From NCBI RefSeq assembly GCF_028282165.1, contig NZ_JANQIM010000004.1, positions 53,791 to 117,790 on the forward strand: a DNA stretch of 64,000 bases, given 5' to 3'. Below, piece after piece: positions 1-9,229 of this stretch. The notes beneath the pieces were generated by a model that saw only the letters and a program-made list of their open reading frames with translations, was not told where the DNA came from and searched no databases. This DNA is from Winogradskyella sp. (GTDB taxonomy: Bacteria; Bacteroidota; Bacteroidia; Flavobacteriales; Flavobacteriaceae). The stretch's first letter is position 1, and each line of letters starts with the position of its first letter. The position numbers were made by a program, and so were the translations under genes.

Positions 1-508
1 ATTAGAAGGAGATACCGAAGACTTAAAAAAGTTTAATGATTACTTAGAGCAAATTAATACTATAGAGAAGGATGTGAGACAACTATCCCATAACTTAAAA
101 ACAAATGACTTGACCGTTGATAATGATTTTAGTAGTATTCTGAAAGCTTTATTAAATGAGCAAAAAGAGTTGCATCATATTGAATATAATTTAACAAATG
201 TATCCTTAATAGATTGGAAAACGGTTAGTGACAAGATTAAGGTGAATCTCTACAGGATAATACAAGAAACCTTGTTTAATACTATAAAACATGCTCAAGC
301 AAAGATTGTAAATCTAGTTTTTAGCTCTACTAATAACAGTTTAGAACTTGTTATTAGTGACGATGGTAAAGGATTCAACCCCAGAAAAGTTAAATATGGG
401 ATTGGACTCAAAAACATTAAGTCTAGGATTAAGGCATTAAAAGGTACGGTTTTTATTGATTCAGGTTTAGGTAAGGGAACAACAATTAAAGTATCATTTC
501 CATTATAA
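1..508 (+). CDS. Sensor histidine kinase, NarL/DegS type, C-terminal part (5' truncated by window edge)
   Basis: The reading frame is open from the first complete codon at position 2, so the gene begins outside the window; the GTG at 74 is only an internal codon. The visible part contains a HisKA_3-like phosphoacceptor box (VRQLSHNL; the His is the presumed phosphorylation site) followed by a HATPase_c domain with N-box RIIQETLFNTIKHA and G-boxes DDGKGF and GIGLKNIKSR. That arrangement is typical of kinases paired with NarL/LuxR regulators, and such a regulator starts 5 bp downstream, so the two are very probably an operon and a cognate pair. The sensory domain is not visible, so the signal is unknown. 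Confidence 0.9.
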   Translation, partial: LEGDTEDLKKFNDYLEQINTIEKDVRQLSHNLKTNDLTVDNDFSSILKALLNEQKELHHIEYNLTNVSLIDWKTVSDKIKVNLYRIIQETLFNTIKHAQAKIVNLVFSSTNNSLELVISDDGKGFNPRKVKYGIGLKNIKSRIKALKGTVFIDSGLGKGTTIKVSFPL

Positions 509-512
509 TATT

Positions 513-1178
513 ATGACTAAACCAATCTCCATATTAATTGTAGATGATCATCCTATAATTGTTGAAGCCTACAAAAGTGCCCTTGAGCATTTAAACAAAA
601 ATGATGATACCGTTGTATTTAATATTAATAGTGCTATTAATACAGACGATGTACTTAAGAAGCTTACATTTTCAAATTTTGATATTGTTTTTTTAGATAT
701 TAGAATACCGCCTTCAAGCGATAATACTATCATTTCTGGTGAAGATTTAGGATTAAAAATAAGAGAGAAGCTACCTACTGTTAAAATAGTAGTTTCTACA
801 ATGTTTAATGATAACACTAGAATCAATTCTATTTTTAAAACTTTAGATCCGGATGCGTTTTTAATTAAAGATGATATTACAAAAAGTACTATAATTGATG
901 CTTTACAAAGTGTACTGGATAACCAGCCCTTTTATAGTAAAACAGTGCTTAAATTACTGCGCAAAATTGCAAAAAATGATTACATCTTAGACAAAATAGA
1001 TAGGCAGTTACTATTTTATTTATCAAAAGGAATAAAAACCAAAGATTTAACTCAACATATAGCGTTGTCTTCAACAGGAATTGAGCGTAGAAAACGACAA
1101 TTAAAGGCAATTTTTGGTAAAGAGAATTGTAGCGATAGTGAGCTATTGAGAGTTGCTGAGGAAAAGGGCTTTATTTAA
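513..1178 (+). CDS. Response regulator, NarL/LuxR-like
   Basis: 221 residues. The N-terminal receiver domain shows the acidic pair DD at 11-12, the phosphoacceptor Asp62 in IVFLDIRIP and a Lys near residue 119 (FLIKDD). The C-terminal part (about 155-221) looks like a diverged LuxR-type helix-turn-helix: DRQLLFYLSKGIKTKDL followed by SSTGIERRKRQL as the recognition region. It lies 5 bp after the kinase gene, so it is the likely partner. The inverted-repeat cluster starting right at its stop codon and running towards the next gene is a candidate binding region, but that is inference. Confidence 0.9.
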   Translation: MTKPISILIVDDHPIIVEAYKSALEHLNKNDDTVVFNINSAINTDDVLKKLTFSNFDIVFLDIRIPPSSDNTIISGEDLGLKIREKLPTVKIVVSTMFNDNTRINSIFKTLDPDAFLIKDDITKSTIIDALQSVLDNQPFYSKTVLKLLRKIAKNDYILDKIDRQLLFYLSKGIKTKDLTQHIALSSTGIERRKRQLKAIFGKENCSDSELLRVAEEKGFI

Positions 1179-1470
1179 AACCTTACACATTCTATGAATA
1201 AGGTTTAGCTATAACATACAAAAAGGCTGGTATTTTAAAACTACACTTTTAGTCGCTGTAATATCTACTTCTCTTAATTCAATTTCATCTTAAAATTAGG
1301 TTTAGATTCTTTCATGTAATAGCTCTTGAAAGGTTAATTAATCAAAACCTTAGAAATCCATCCAGAATAAATACAAATTGCTAGAGTAAAATCAATTAAG
1401 GTTTAAAGGTAAGTTTTGGAATTGGAATAAAACTAAGGTTTTTCCTTAGTTTTTCTGTGGAAAAACCTTA
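1178..1470. repeat. Six copies of the octamer TAAGGTTT arranged as three inverted pairs
   Basis: Exact copies, either strand, are at 1178-1185 (-), 1199-1206 (+), 1345-1352 (-), 1397-1404 (+), 1434-1441 (+) and 1463-1470 (-); a one-mismatch copy is at 1296-1303. The first pair is separated by 13 nt. The third pair is part of a perfect 12-bp inverted repeat (1434-1445 with 1459-1470), also separated by 13 nt, lying about 23 bp before TACTTTAG (1493-1500), a one-mismatch version of TAnnTTTG. The first pair could also serve as a terminator stem, though no T-run follows. The rest of the 423-bp gap shows nothing else. Confidence 0.7.
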
Positions 1471-1601
1471 ATGCCGTTTTAATGATGTAACATACTTTAG
1501 TAGGTGTAAATTCGAAACCCTATTTCTAGTGCGCATATGAGATCTGGTCCCTTTTTTACAAACAAATATTAACAACAATCAATTTTAAAAATCCAATTAT
1601 T

Positions 1602-2402
1602 ATGAAAAAGGTAGTTTTTTTTGTTACCCTCTTATGCTGTATTAACTACGTCCAAGGACAATGGACGTTAGACATACCCAACAACACATTGACCACAAAC
1701 AACGAATTTGTGGGTATTGGCTCCAATGGAACTGGCGCCACGGATTATAATTTTAGATATTGGCAAAGCTCAACAGTGGATGCGTTTTATTTCTCTTTGG
1801 ACAATGATGCAAAAAGACAAATTCTTGCTGTTGGCTATGATGACAGCACTACATTTTTAAGATTAAAGAACAGGAACAATGCTGAATTTTTCAAAGTTGG
1901 TACACTAGGCAATGACAACAGTATATATATGCATTTGCCAGAAACCGACTCTAGAATTGTAATTGGAGATTATGGAAATTATTTACAAAGTGAAGGACAT
2001 AAATTTGTGATTAGAGACGGTAGCGCCAAAGTTGAAGGCGACGTATTCTCTACCGGAAATATTGGCATCGGTACCATGTCTTTTGTTGATGGTCCAGATA
2101 CCTATCGATTATCTGTTGCCGGAAAGGTAAGGGCTGAAGCTGTTAAAGTATATACCGATTGGGCAGATTTTGTTTTTGAGGACAACTATGAGCTACCAAC
2201 GCTAGAGGAGGTTGAAGATTACATCAACGACAATGGACACTTAAAGGATATACCTAGTGCACAAGAGGTAGAAGAAAATGGTATAGAGCTGGGAGAAATG
2301 AACAAGCTTTTGCTTCAGAAAATAGAAGAACTTACTTTATATGCTATTGAGTTGAAAAAGGAAATTGAGGAATTAAAAAATAGAAGTAATGTTAAAGAGT
2401 AA
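1602..2402 (+). CDS. Secreted tail-fibre-like protein with C-terminal self-chaperone-like region
   Basis: 266 residues. A signal peptide (hydrophobic residues 4-18, cleavage probably before QWTLD) leads into a beta-rich region with GNIGIGT motifs like those of phage tail fibres. The C-terminal 90 residues contain the segment common in Bacteroidetes cell-surface fibre proteins: WADFVFEDNYELP, then NGHLKDIPSAQEV, then LGEMNKLLLQKIEELTLY, ending in a predicted coiled coil. By family this resembles endosialidase-type intramolecular chaperone tails, which help trimers fold and are sometimes cleaved off. The gene overlaps the next one, a subtilisin-like protease, by 14 bp, so they are probably co-translated. 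Its own function is unknown. Confidence 0.75.
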   Translation: MKKVVFFVTLLCCINYVQGQWTLDIPNNTLTTNNEFVGIGSNGTGATDYNFRYWQSSTVDAFYFSLDNDAKRQILAVGYDDSTTFLRLKNRNNAEFFKVGTLGNDNSIYMHLPETDSRIVIGDYGNYLQSEGHKFVIRDGSAKVEGDVFSTGNIGIGTMSFVDGPDTYRLSVAGKVRAEAVKVYTDWADFVFEDNYELPTLEEVEDYINDNGHLKDIPSAQEVEENGIELGEMNKLLLQKIEELTLYAIELKKEIEELKNRSNVKE

Positions 2403-4494
2403 TTATTTTTTTATTTCTATCTTATTGCTTAGCTCCTTTTGTTTTGGACAAAAAAAATACATCTCTAAGCTAAGCAGCAGTAGTGATATTCCACAGTTTA
2501 AAAATATAAATGGAACTTATATTTATGATGGGTCTAATCAAAAAGAGCAACTTTTTTTTGATAATAATCCAGATATTAAAATCTATCAATACGCACCTAG
2601 CTCAAAACGTGAAGCGGTACTAAGGTTTGCTATTATCGAATGTCTTGATGACAATGATATTAAGAAATTAATGGCAGAATTTCCAGGCATATACTTAAGT
2701 TACAGTGAGTATCAAGAACCTCTTTTAGCTTCTATCAAAATAAATAAGGATTACCATCGATTTAATGGTTATAAAAGTACTCATTTTTCACAATCTTTTA
2801 ATGCTATAGAACCTCCACCATTTTTCCCAAATGATTACGTAACCATACCCGTACAAGCACCCTCTGATTATGGAACTTTTGATGTAAATGATTATGAGTA
2901 TATAAACACTACAAAAGCTTGGGGCATTGCAGGAGGTGGAAATTCCAGCATAATTATTGGAATCTCTGATAGTAAAATTGTAGAAGATGATATTGAATTG
3001 GATGGTAAAGTAAATTTTCCAAATGGAGACCCTTATGAATCTCTTTCTCCTTCCAATTGTAATGTGCCCCCCTATACACTATTGGAATCTAGGCACGGTA
3101 CTGGTTCCGCTGTAACAGCGGCTGGTAAAGGTAACAACAACTATGGTAAATTGGGGGTTTGTTATGAATGCTCAATAAATGGTGACGACTATAATTTTCC
3201 TTCTCTTTTAAGACTAGCAGAATCTGGAGCAAAAATAATAAATGCGAGTTGGGTTAGCTCGGGACAAGATTTACCACCAGAAGAGTACATGCTAACACCT
3301 CATGGAGAATGTAATTATAAGATTATAAGAGAAATTATAGAAGATTATGGAGCCATTATAGTTGCAAGTGCAGGAAATGAGATGCAATATGATGCCCTAG
3401 GCCAACCAATTACACAATACAACTATCCTGCAAGTTTTGATGAGGTTATTTCAGTATCTTCCGTGAATCATTGGTACGAATTGGATAATCATCCCCTGAC
3501 ACCTTGGACAACCTGCAACCCTCCAGATCAAGCATTATTCCGAATCAAAGATATTCTTGTATCAGGTCTTCTTGTGAGTACAGATCCACCAGAATTGCTT
3601 ACTTACACCTGTCCAAATGGAGCAAGTGGGCCTCCAGGCCCTATTGCAGGTCCACCACATGTTATAAACGATCAGGTAGACATTGTAACACCAAATTATC
3701 AAGTTATAGATTATCCAAAAATGATATATGGGACATGCCCTGGTGAATCAAGTTCGAAATATACCTGGGGGACTTCGCATGGCGCTCCTCTAGTAAGTGG
3801 CACTATTGGACTTATGTTAAGCTTGGACGACTGCTTAGATTACTTGCAAGTAGATGATATATTAAAGCTTACTTCAAAAAGTATTGAAACTATATCATAC
3901 AATTCTAATTATATGGGTCTTGTTGGGGCTGGAGCAATGCAAACGGGAGATGCTGTTTCATTTGTTTATCAAATGAACCAGAATGATGGTAATGCACTAA
4001 TAGAAGATCAAATTTTCAATCGTTTTGAATTTGATGTACAGAGAATAAAAAATGATTTAACAATTGATAATGTTCAGTTCCTTAATAATAATATAAGCGA
4101 TTTTAATGCTGGAAATAGTATAACTATTACTAACACCAATATAAAGCCAAATAGTTATGGTTCTTTTTATGTCGGTGCAGAAACTCTTCCTTCTAATGCC
4201 TGTGGTGTTAGTGTATCTCAAAGAACCCTAAAACGTAAACAAAGCACTGATGATAGGGAATATGTTTTAAAGATATATCCAAACCCAACAAAGGATATGG
4301 TTACGATTGAGAGTGAAGGTGAAATCATATCTTGTGAAATATATAATACCTTTGGTAGACTTTTGCTGAAACAAGATTTTGAATCTCACAAACAAGTAGA
4401 AATGAATTTAGATGGTCTTTCTGAGGAATTATATTTTCTCACTATTTACTTGAAAAATGGTCAGTCTATCACCAAGAAAGTTTTTAAGAATTGA
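2389..4494 (+). CDS. Secreted S8 (subtilisin-like) serine peptidase with T9SS sorting domain
   Basis: 701 residues with signal peptide (1-20, cut near FCFGQ). The catalytic triad is readable: Asp194 in IIIGISDSK, His236 in SRHGTGS, Ser463 in GTSHGAPLVSG, with Asn330 (SAGNE) as oxyanion residue. The usual GTSMAAP serine motif is GTSHGAP here. The C-terminus (about 628-701) has the type A T9SS sorting domain: KIYPNPTKD, then a beta-rich stretch ending in KKVFKN. The protein should cross the outer membrane and be released or surface-anchored. Start ATG 2389 lies inside the previous gene's last codons, which suggests translational coupling. Confidence 0.92.
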   Translation: MLKSNYFFISILLLSSFCFGQKKYISKLSSSSDIPQFKNINGTYIYDGSNQKEQLFFDNNPDIKIYQYAPSSKREAVLRFAIIECLDDNDIKKLMAEFPGIYLSYSEYQEPLLASIKINKDYHRFNGYKSTHFSQSFNAIEPPPFFPNDYVTIPVQAPSDYGTFDVNDYEYINTTKAWGIAGGGNSSIIIGISDSKIVEDDIELDGKVNFPNGDPYESLSPSNCNVPPYTLLESRHGTGSAVTAAGKGNNNYGKLGVCYECSINGDDYNFPSLLRLAESGAKIINASWVSSGQDLPPEEYMLTPHGECNYKIIREIIEDYGAIIVASAGNEMQYDALGQPITQYNYPASFDEVISVSSVNHWYELDNHPLTPWTTCNPPDQALFRIKDILVSGLLVSTDPPELLTYTCPNGASGPPGPIAGPPHVINDQVDIVTPNYQVIDYPKMIYGTCPGESSSKYTWGTSHGAPLVSGTIGLMLSLDDCLDYLQVDDILKLTSKSIETISYNSNYMGLVGAGAMQTGDAVSFVYQMNQNDGNALIEDQIFNRFEFDVQRIKNDLTIDNVQFLNNNISDFNAGNSITITNTNIKPNSYGSFYVGAETLPSNACGVSVSQRTLKRKQSTDDREYVLKIYPNPTKDMVTIESEGEIISCEIYNTFGRLLLKQDFESHKQVEMNLDGLSEELYFLTIYLKNGQSITKKVFKN

Positions 4495-4597
4495 GATTAA
4501 AGCATTTAGATAATCAATCATATTAACAAATGGGTAATATGGCAATTATGTACACAAATAAATAAAAGCCATTAGTTTTAAATATATTGAATTATTA

Positions 4598-4623
4598 CGG
4601 AGCGGTACGCAAATACCGCTCCG
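4598..4623. terminator. Stem-loop after the subtilisin gene
   Basis: Perfect 10-bp inverted repeat CGGAGCGGTA / TACCGCTCCG with a 6-nt loop, in the 335-bp gap between convergent genes. No clear T-run follows, so intrinsic termination is plausible but not certain. The rest of the gap (4624-4829) shows nothing I recognise. Confidence 0.5.
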
Positions 4624-4829
4624 TTGTCTATGAATATATTAAGATTATAACACTCTTCGAAAATTACCCATTATTAGCTGTTCTTATCAGGGTATTATCT
4701 TTTCTGAATTTCTTGACAATCGAAGTATTGATGCTTTGTTAACAGCAGTTTTATATCAATATGTTGCAAGTTCTTATAAAAAAAGATGAAGATTTTATCC
4801 TCACCTTTTAAATCTTTAGGGTCAAGACT

Positions 4830-6620
4830 TTATTCAGATAGGTCCTTTACTACTTTGACAGCATTTGAGTTGTTAGGATTGAGTTCAAGTGTCTTTTTGT
4901 AATACTTCAATGCATTTTTCTTATCCCCTGAAAGTAAATAGGCTTCTCCAAGACTATCGTATGTGTTGGCACTATCAGGATAAAGAATAGTATTTATTTT
5001 AAATATAGTAATCGCGACATCATATTTTTTATCACCTAAATGCTCATACCCAAAACTATTGATTCTAGATTCAGAGACTAGGGAACTATTTGGATTTTCT
5101 TTCTTTAGTTTCTTATAGGCCGCCAGAGCTTCTTCATACTTATTTTCTTGAGCCAATTCAAAAGGGAGTTTCCCTAATACCTTACGTTGCATAAACAGCT
5201 TTTCTGAACTGTTATCCCAAAATTGCTCAACCTCGTGCTCTCCGTTTTCTTTTATGTTGAATTTCATTTTAAATGGAATTTCATCAATCCCAAACGTATA
5301 ATCTCCCAAGTAAAATAATTCAAAATCCCTTCCCAATACCAAAACTAATTTTCCTTCTTTCTTTTGTATTTCATTCAAACCCCACCCAACATGTTCATAC
5401 CGACCAACAACTTGTTCTTCTAGTGTTGTAGGTAGTTCCTCAAGTTTGCTTTTATCAAAAGGTTTTTTCCACCCATGAGTTTCAATGATATTACTTCTAA
5501 GTTCGTCAAGAATTGGGACTCTGATACCATTAGGACCATTCCCAAAGAAAACAATCCCTTTTCCTTCTTTCATAGTTCCATAGATATGACCTCCAATTCC
5601 AGTGTTGGCTCCTCCATGAGAAAACCAATCTAGATTACCAAAAGCTTGAAAGCGATCAAAACCTATACACCAGCCTCCTATACCTTTTCTTGTAATTATT
5701 GTAGTGATTCTTTCGGCCACTTTTTTTGAGAATATTTCACTTTTACCTTCAAGCGCTTTTTGAATCTCAATCATCAAGATGGACATATCCGTTGGATTAG
5801 ACCACATTCCAGATGCTGATACCTGAGGTGTAATAGGAATTCCGGTTTTAATGATGTTGCCTTTGTTATCATGGGCCTTTGCAACATTTGTTAGAAAACC
5901 TTCTTCATTGGGCTGCTTCATGGTTGTATTCTTCAAATTCAAGGGGCCGAATATGTATTCTTGTGCTAAATCTGCCAATGATTTACCCAAATGATCTTCT
6001 AAAGCCATCATGGCTATCGTGTAGCCACCACCACTATATTTCCAATCGGTTCCAGGTGTGAAAGTAACTTCAATTTCCTTGTCGTATCTAGGTAACTTTC
6101 CTTGAATAGATTCTAAAATAGAAGGGATTTTTTCACCTTCGTAAAAATCAGTGAATCCATGTTGTGACGTACCAGCGGTATGACTTAACAAGTGTACTAA
6201 AGTAACAGGAGTATCTTTATTGAATTCGTTTTGAGGAATCTTCCATCGCTTTAGGTAAGTATTAACAGGAATATCTAAATCAAATACACCTTTTTCTTCT
6301 AAGATAGCAAACAAAAGACCTGTAATCGCCTTAGAGATTGAAGCCGTTGAGAAAGATGTTTCTTCATTTAAGGGTACAGAATCGTATTTCACACCCCAAT
6401 GGTCTTTCCATATGATTTTGTAATCTTCAAAGACAGCAACGCTCAACCCTTTTAAACCTTTATCTTTCATTAACTCTTCAATAGAGATGGATTTGTCGTC
6501 TTTTGCAAAGTTTAAAGCCAGCGCTTTTTTGGGATCTACGGATGTACTTTCTTGACTGCATGATAAATTAAATGCAACTAAGAATAATACGAGATAGTTT
6601 ATTTTTTTCATTTTCTTCAA
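4830..6620 (-). CDS. Serine hydrolase, beta-lactamase fold, lipoprotein with C-terminal TPR repeats
   Basis: 596 residues. N-terminal lipoprotein signal (hydrophobic stretch, then LSCSQ; Cys21 is the likely lipidated residue). The class C beta-lactamase/penicillin-binding fold carries SISK (Ser94, Lys97), Tyr195 in YSGGGY (the usual YxN has Gly here) and HGG at 335-337. A lipocalin-like segment follows, then TPR repeats from about 480 to 591 (SLGEAYLLSGDKKNALKYYK). Substrate unknown; relatives include D-amino acid or peptidoglycan-peptide hydrolases and esterases. It diverges from the LytS/LytTR operon, and tandem sites in the shared gap suggest control by that regulator. Confidence 0.85.
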   Translation of the reverse strand: MKKMKKINYLVLFLVAFNLSCSQESTSVDPKKALALNFAKDDKSISIEELMKDKGLKGLSVAVFEDYKIIWKDHWGVKYDSVPLNEETSFSTASISKAITGLLFAILEEKGVFDLDIPVNTYLKRWKIPQNEFNKDTPVTLVHLLSHTAGTSQHGFTDFYEGEKIPSILESIQGKLPRYDKEIEVTFTPGTDWKYSGGGYTIAMMALEDHLGKSLADLAQEYIFGPLNLKNTTMKQPNEEGFLTNVAKAHDNKGNIIKTGIPITPQVSASGMWSNPTDMSILMIEIQKALEGKSEIFSKKVAERITTIITRKGIGGWCIGFDRFQAFGNLDWFSHGGANTGIGGHIYGTMKEGKGIVFFGNGPNGIRVPILDELRSNIIETHGWKKPFDKSKLEELPTTLEEQVVGRYEHVGWGLNEIQKKEGKLVLVLGRDFELFYLGDYTFGIDEIPFKMKFNIKENGEHEVEQFWDNSSEKLFMQRKVLGKLPFELAQENKYEEALAAYKKLKKENPNSSLVSESRINSFGYEHLGDKKYDVAITIFKINTILYPDSANTYDSLGEAYLLSGDKKNALKYYKKTLELNPNNSNAVKVVKDLSE

Positions 6621-6634
6621 TGTATGTTCTTAAA

Positions 6635-6642
6635 CAAATCTA
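6635..6642 (-). promoter_or_regulatory. Candidate -7 box for the reverse-strand serine hydrolase
   Basis: Read on the minus strand this is TAGATTTG, a full match to the Bacteroidetes -7 consensus TAnnTTTG, ending 15 nt before the start codon at 6620. No -33 TTG is evident upstream. The direct repeats at 6672-6704 lie 30-62 bp upstream of it. Confidence 0.5.
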
Positions 6643-6671
6643 ATTCCTATTACTACCTAATTCGTCACCAT

Positions 6672-6704
6672 ACTTTTGAATGGCTCTATAAACTTTTGAA
6701 CGGC
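6672..6704 (-). promoter_or_regulatory. Tandem direct repeat, candidate LytTR-type operator
   Basis: ACTTTTGAAYGGC occurs at 6672-6684 and 6692-6704, a 20-bp period. On the minus strand the unit reads GCCRTTCAAAAGT, whose core is close to the published LytTR half-site pattern with central GTT. It lies between the serine hydrolase gene and the LytS/LytTR operon, so either or both could be regulated. Confidence 0.5.
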
Positions 6705-6741
6705 ATCGTTTCTATACTTTTTCAAGTATCTTGCATACGCA

Positions 6742-8412
6742 ATGAAGAAAAATTACATCGTTTTATTAGGAATACTCTCTTTACTAATGGTAGGTTGTAC
6801 CGATACCGCATTGTTCTATGGTATGGATACTACTTATAAAATGGGTGACAATCTAGATAGATCAGTAAAATCGTATCAAGAGGACGATACTTGGGTAAGG
6901 TCTAGCAATGTCTATAAAACACGTTTTTGGACAAGGACTAAATTCTATATTGATAGCATAGATACTGCTGAAACCTACGGATTGTCTATTGTAAGCTATT
7001 CTTCTTACGATATTTTTTGGGATGGTGTAAAAATAGGATCGAATGGTATTATAGGAGACTCTGAAGAGACCGAAGAACCTGGAATACTTAGAAAATATTT
7101 TTTACTTCCAAATTCGCTCCTAACCAAAGGGGGGCATGTACTCGCTATTAGGCATTCTAATTTTCATGCAACCTCTGATATAAATCTATTTTATACTTCA
7201 ATCGGAATATATGAGCAGATGATTAAACGTCCACTTATTCAGACCGCTATGATGTATATTTTAGGCGGAATGTTTCTGATTGTAGGTCTGTATTATCTGT
7301 TTACGTATTTCAAAACTAGAAAGGAATTCATTATTCTTCTATTTGGCCTTATAAGCATTAGTTTTTTCTTTTTGGTCTTTATAGAATATTCAAAAGAATA
7401 TTATGAGTATACATATGATCTTCATTTTGTACGATTGGAAATCATTCAATGGCTAAACTTTTTTATAGCCTCATTGATCCCTTTATTTTTCCTTTTCAGA
7501 TTTCAATTAAAAAACAAGTGGACTTTTTACCTTTTTCACCAAGCTTATTTAATTGTTTTATTAATGATCTATTGGAGAATGTATGATACATATGCCATAC
7601 TCATTAGTAAATCGATGTGGGTTTTTTCAGTTTTCGTTGTTGGAATTGCTTTTGTAAATAAGAAGCGAGGAAGCTTGCCAGTTCTTTTGGGACTTCTTTG
7701 TATTACATTACTGAGTTTTATGATTATGCACGATGTTAGTCTTTTCCTAACTTTTGCAATCCTTGTTTTATTGATGATGTATTCTATGGTCATTTATCAA
7801 AAGGAACAAAAGAAAAGTTATGAATTGGCACTTTCGCAATCCGAAAGATTAAAATTTGAACTACAGGTTCAGAATATAAAGCCCCATTTCTTAATGAATA
7901 CCCTAACATCTCTAATAGAATTAGTTGAGCAGTCGCCAGAAGATAGTATTACTTTAATCAATTCCTTATCAGATGAGTTTAGAATGCTGAATAAAATGGC
8001 AGATGTAAAAAAAGTGTCCATAAAAGAAGAATTACAATTATGCAAAAGCCATATTGAGGTGATGCGCTTAAGGAAGGAGGTACAGTATAAATTGAAACAA
8101 AAAAATATTGAGTATACAGAAACAATTCCTCCTGCAGTAATACACACAGCCATTGAAAATGGAATTACGCATTGCTTACCTAATGAGAATAATGAAATAT
8201 CCTTTTTAATTGTATTCTCTAGACTAAAAGAATGGAAACAATATGAACTAATTACTTATGGAAAGCCAGTTTCAGAGGTTAGAAGAGAAGGTGGAACAGG
8301 TGAGCAGTATATAAAATCGAGACTTAGCGAGAGCTACGGTGAGGACTGGTTTTTTGAATCAAAAAGAGTACCCGAAGGTTGGAAAGTATTATTTAGATTT
8401 AAAGAAAAATGA
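6742..8412 (+). CDS. LytS-type sensor histidine kinase, membrane-bound
   Basis: 556 residues. The N-terminus has a lipoprotein-type signal (LLMVGC, Cys19) and an extracytoplasmic beta-rich domain to about 160, then about seven transmembrane segments (165-350), similar in layout to 7TMR-DISM sensors. The cytoplasmic part is the His_kinase (LytS) family: His382 in NIKPHFLMNTL, ATP-binding N-box HTAIENGITH and a glycine-rich GGTGEQYIKSR near the end. It overlaps the response regulator gene by ATGA, so they are a cognate pair. The ligand is not identifiable. A near -7 box (TATCTTGC, 6727-6734) sits so close to the ATG that the mRNA would have almost no leader. Confidence 0.88.
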   Translation: MKKNYIVLLGILSLLMVGCTDTALFYGMDTTYKMGDNLDRSVKSYQEDDTWVRSSNVYKTRFWTRTKFYIDSIDTAETYGLSIVSYSSYDIFWDGVKIGSNGIIGDSEETEEPGILRKYFLLPNSLLTKGGHVLAIRHSNFHATSDINLFYTSIGIYEQMIKRPLIQTAMMYILGGMFLIVGLYYLFTYFKTRKEFIILLFGLISISFFFLVFIEYSKEYYEYTYDLHFVRLEIIQWLNFFIASLIPLFFLFRFQLKNKWTFYLFHQAYLIVLLMIYWRMYDTYAILISKSMWVFSVFVVGIAFVNKKRGSLPVLLGLLCITLLSFMIMHDVSLFLTFAILVLLMMYSMVIYQKEQKKSYELALSQSERLKFELQVQNIKPHFLMNTLTSLIELVEQSPEDSITLINSLSDEFRMLNKMADVKKVSIKEELQLCKSHIEVMRLRKEVQYKLKQKNIEYTETIPPAVIHTAIENGITHCLPNENNEISFLIVFSRLKEWKQYELITYGKPVSEVRREGGTGEQYIKSRLSESYGEDWFFESKRVPEGWKVLFRFKEK

Positions 8413-9110
8413 ATGTATTAATTGTAGAGGACGAAGCGCCAATCGCTAGAAGGATTGAACGTTTTTTAAAGGAGATCATTACAGCAAGTGATTTAAAAAT
8501 TGCCAAAGTTAATTCAATATCTGATGGAGAGGAATTCATTAGTGCAAATAAGATAGATTTATTGCTCTTGGACTTAAACCTAAATGGGGAAAGCGGATTT
8601 ACAATTTTGCAGACAATGGTTTCTCACGCATTCCACACAATTATTGTTTCCGCTTACCAGGATAAAGCTATAGAGGCTTTTGATTATGGAGTACTAGATT
8701 TTGTGTTAAAACCATTTGGAAAACAGAGACTGGCATTAGCACTAGAAAGATTTAAATCACAAAAAGAAAAAGGCCCTAGTGCACTTAAGTTCCTGGCTGT
8801 AAAAAAAGCACATACAGTGAAGCTAATCGATATTTCTGAAGTAATATATATTAAAGGAGCTGGCATTTACACTGAAATTCATTTGAAGGATGAAAGCAAA
8901 GAGATACATGATAAGTCCTTAGATAAGTTGATGCAATTATTGCCTGATAATTTTGAGAGAATTCACAAATCCTATTTAGTTGATATGAATAATGCTGTAG
9001 AGTATAAGGTTTTCTCTGGGAGCAAATATGAGTTGATACTAAATAACGGACATACTTTACCTATTGGGAGAACAAGATATAAAGAGGTGAAAGAGAAATG
9101 GTTAAACTAA
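8409..9110 (+). CDS. LytTR-family response regulator
   Basis: 233 residues. The receiver domain has acidic residues ED at 7-8, phosphoacceptor Asp55 in LLLLDLNLNG and the conserved Lys in VLKPFG. The C-terminal LytTR DNA-binding domain spans about 130-233 (VIYIKGAGIYTEIHLKD, then FERIHKSYLVDMNN and LPIGRTRYKEV). Start ATG overlaps the kinase stop codon. Nearest candidate target is the tandem repeat at 6672-6704. Confidence 0.93.
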   Translation: MNVLIVEDEAPIARRIERFLKEIITASDLKIAKVNSISDGEEFISANKIDLLLLDLNLNGESGFTILQTMVSHAFHTIIVSAYQDKAIEAFDYGVLDFVLKPFGKQRLALALERFKSQKEKGPSALKFLAVKKAHTVKLIDISEVIYIKGAGIYTEIHLKDESKEIHDKSLDKLMQLLPDNFERIHKSYLVDMNNAVEYKVFSGSKYELILNNGHTLPIGRTRYKEVKEKWLN

Positions 9111-9229
9111 GATGTAGTTATGGAATTTCTTAGAATCGAAACTAATAAGACTCCAAGTATAACCGACTTTTGATGACTTTTTTTAAGCTTTTCGATGTTT
9201 ATGAAAACGGACTCTAAAAAATTCATAAC

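Noticed and set aside
6727..6734. TATCTTGC as a firm promoter for the LytS gene
   Set aside because: Mismatch to TAnnTTTG and a leader of only a few nucleotides; kept only as a note on the gene.
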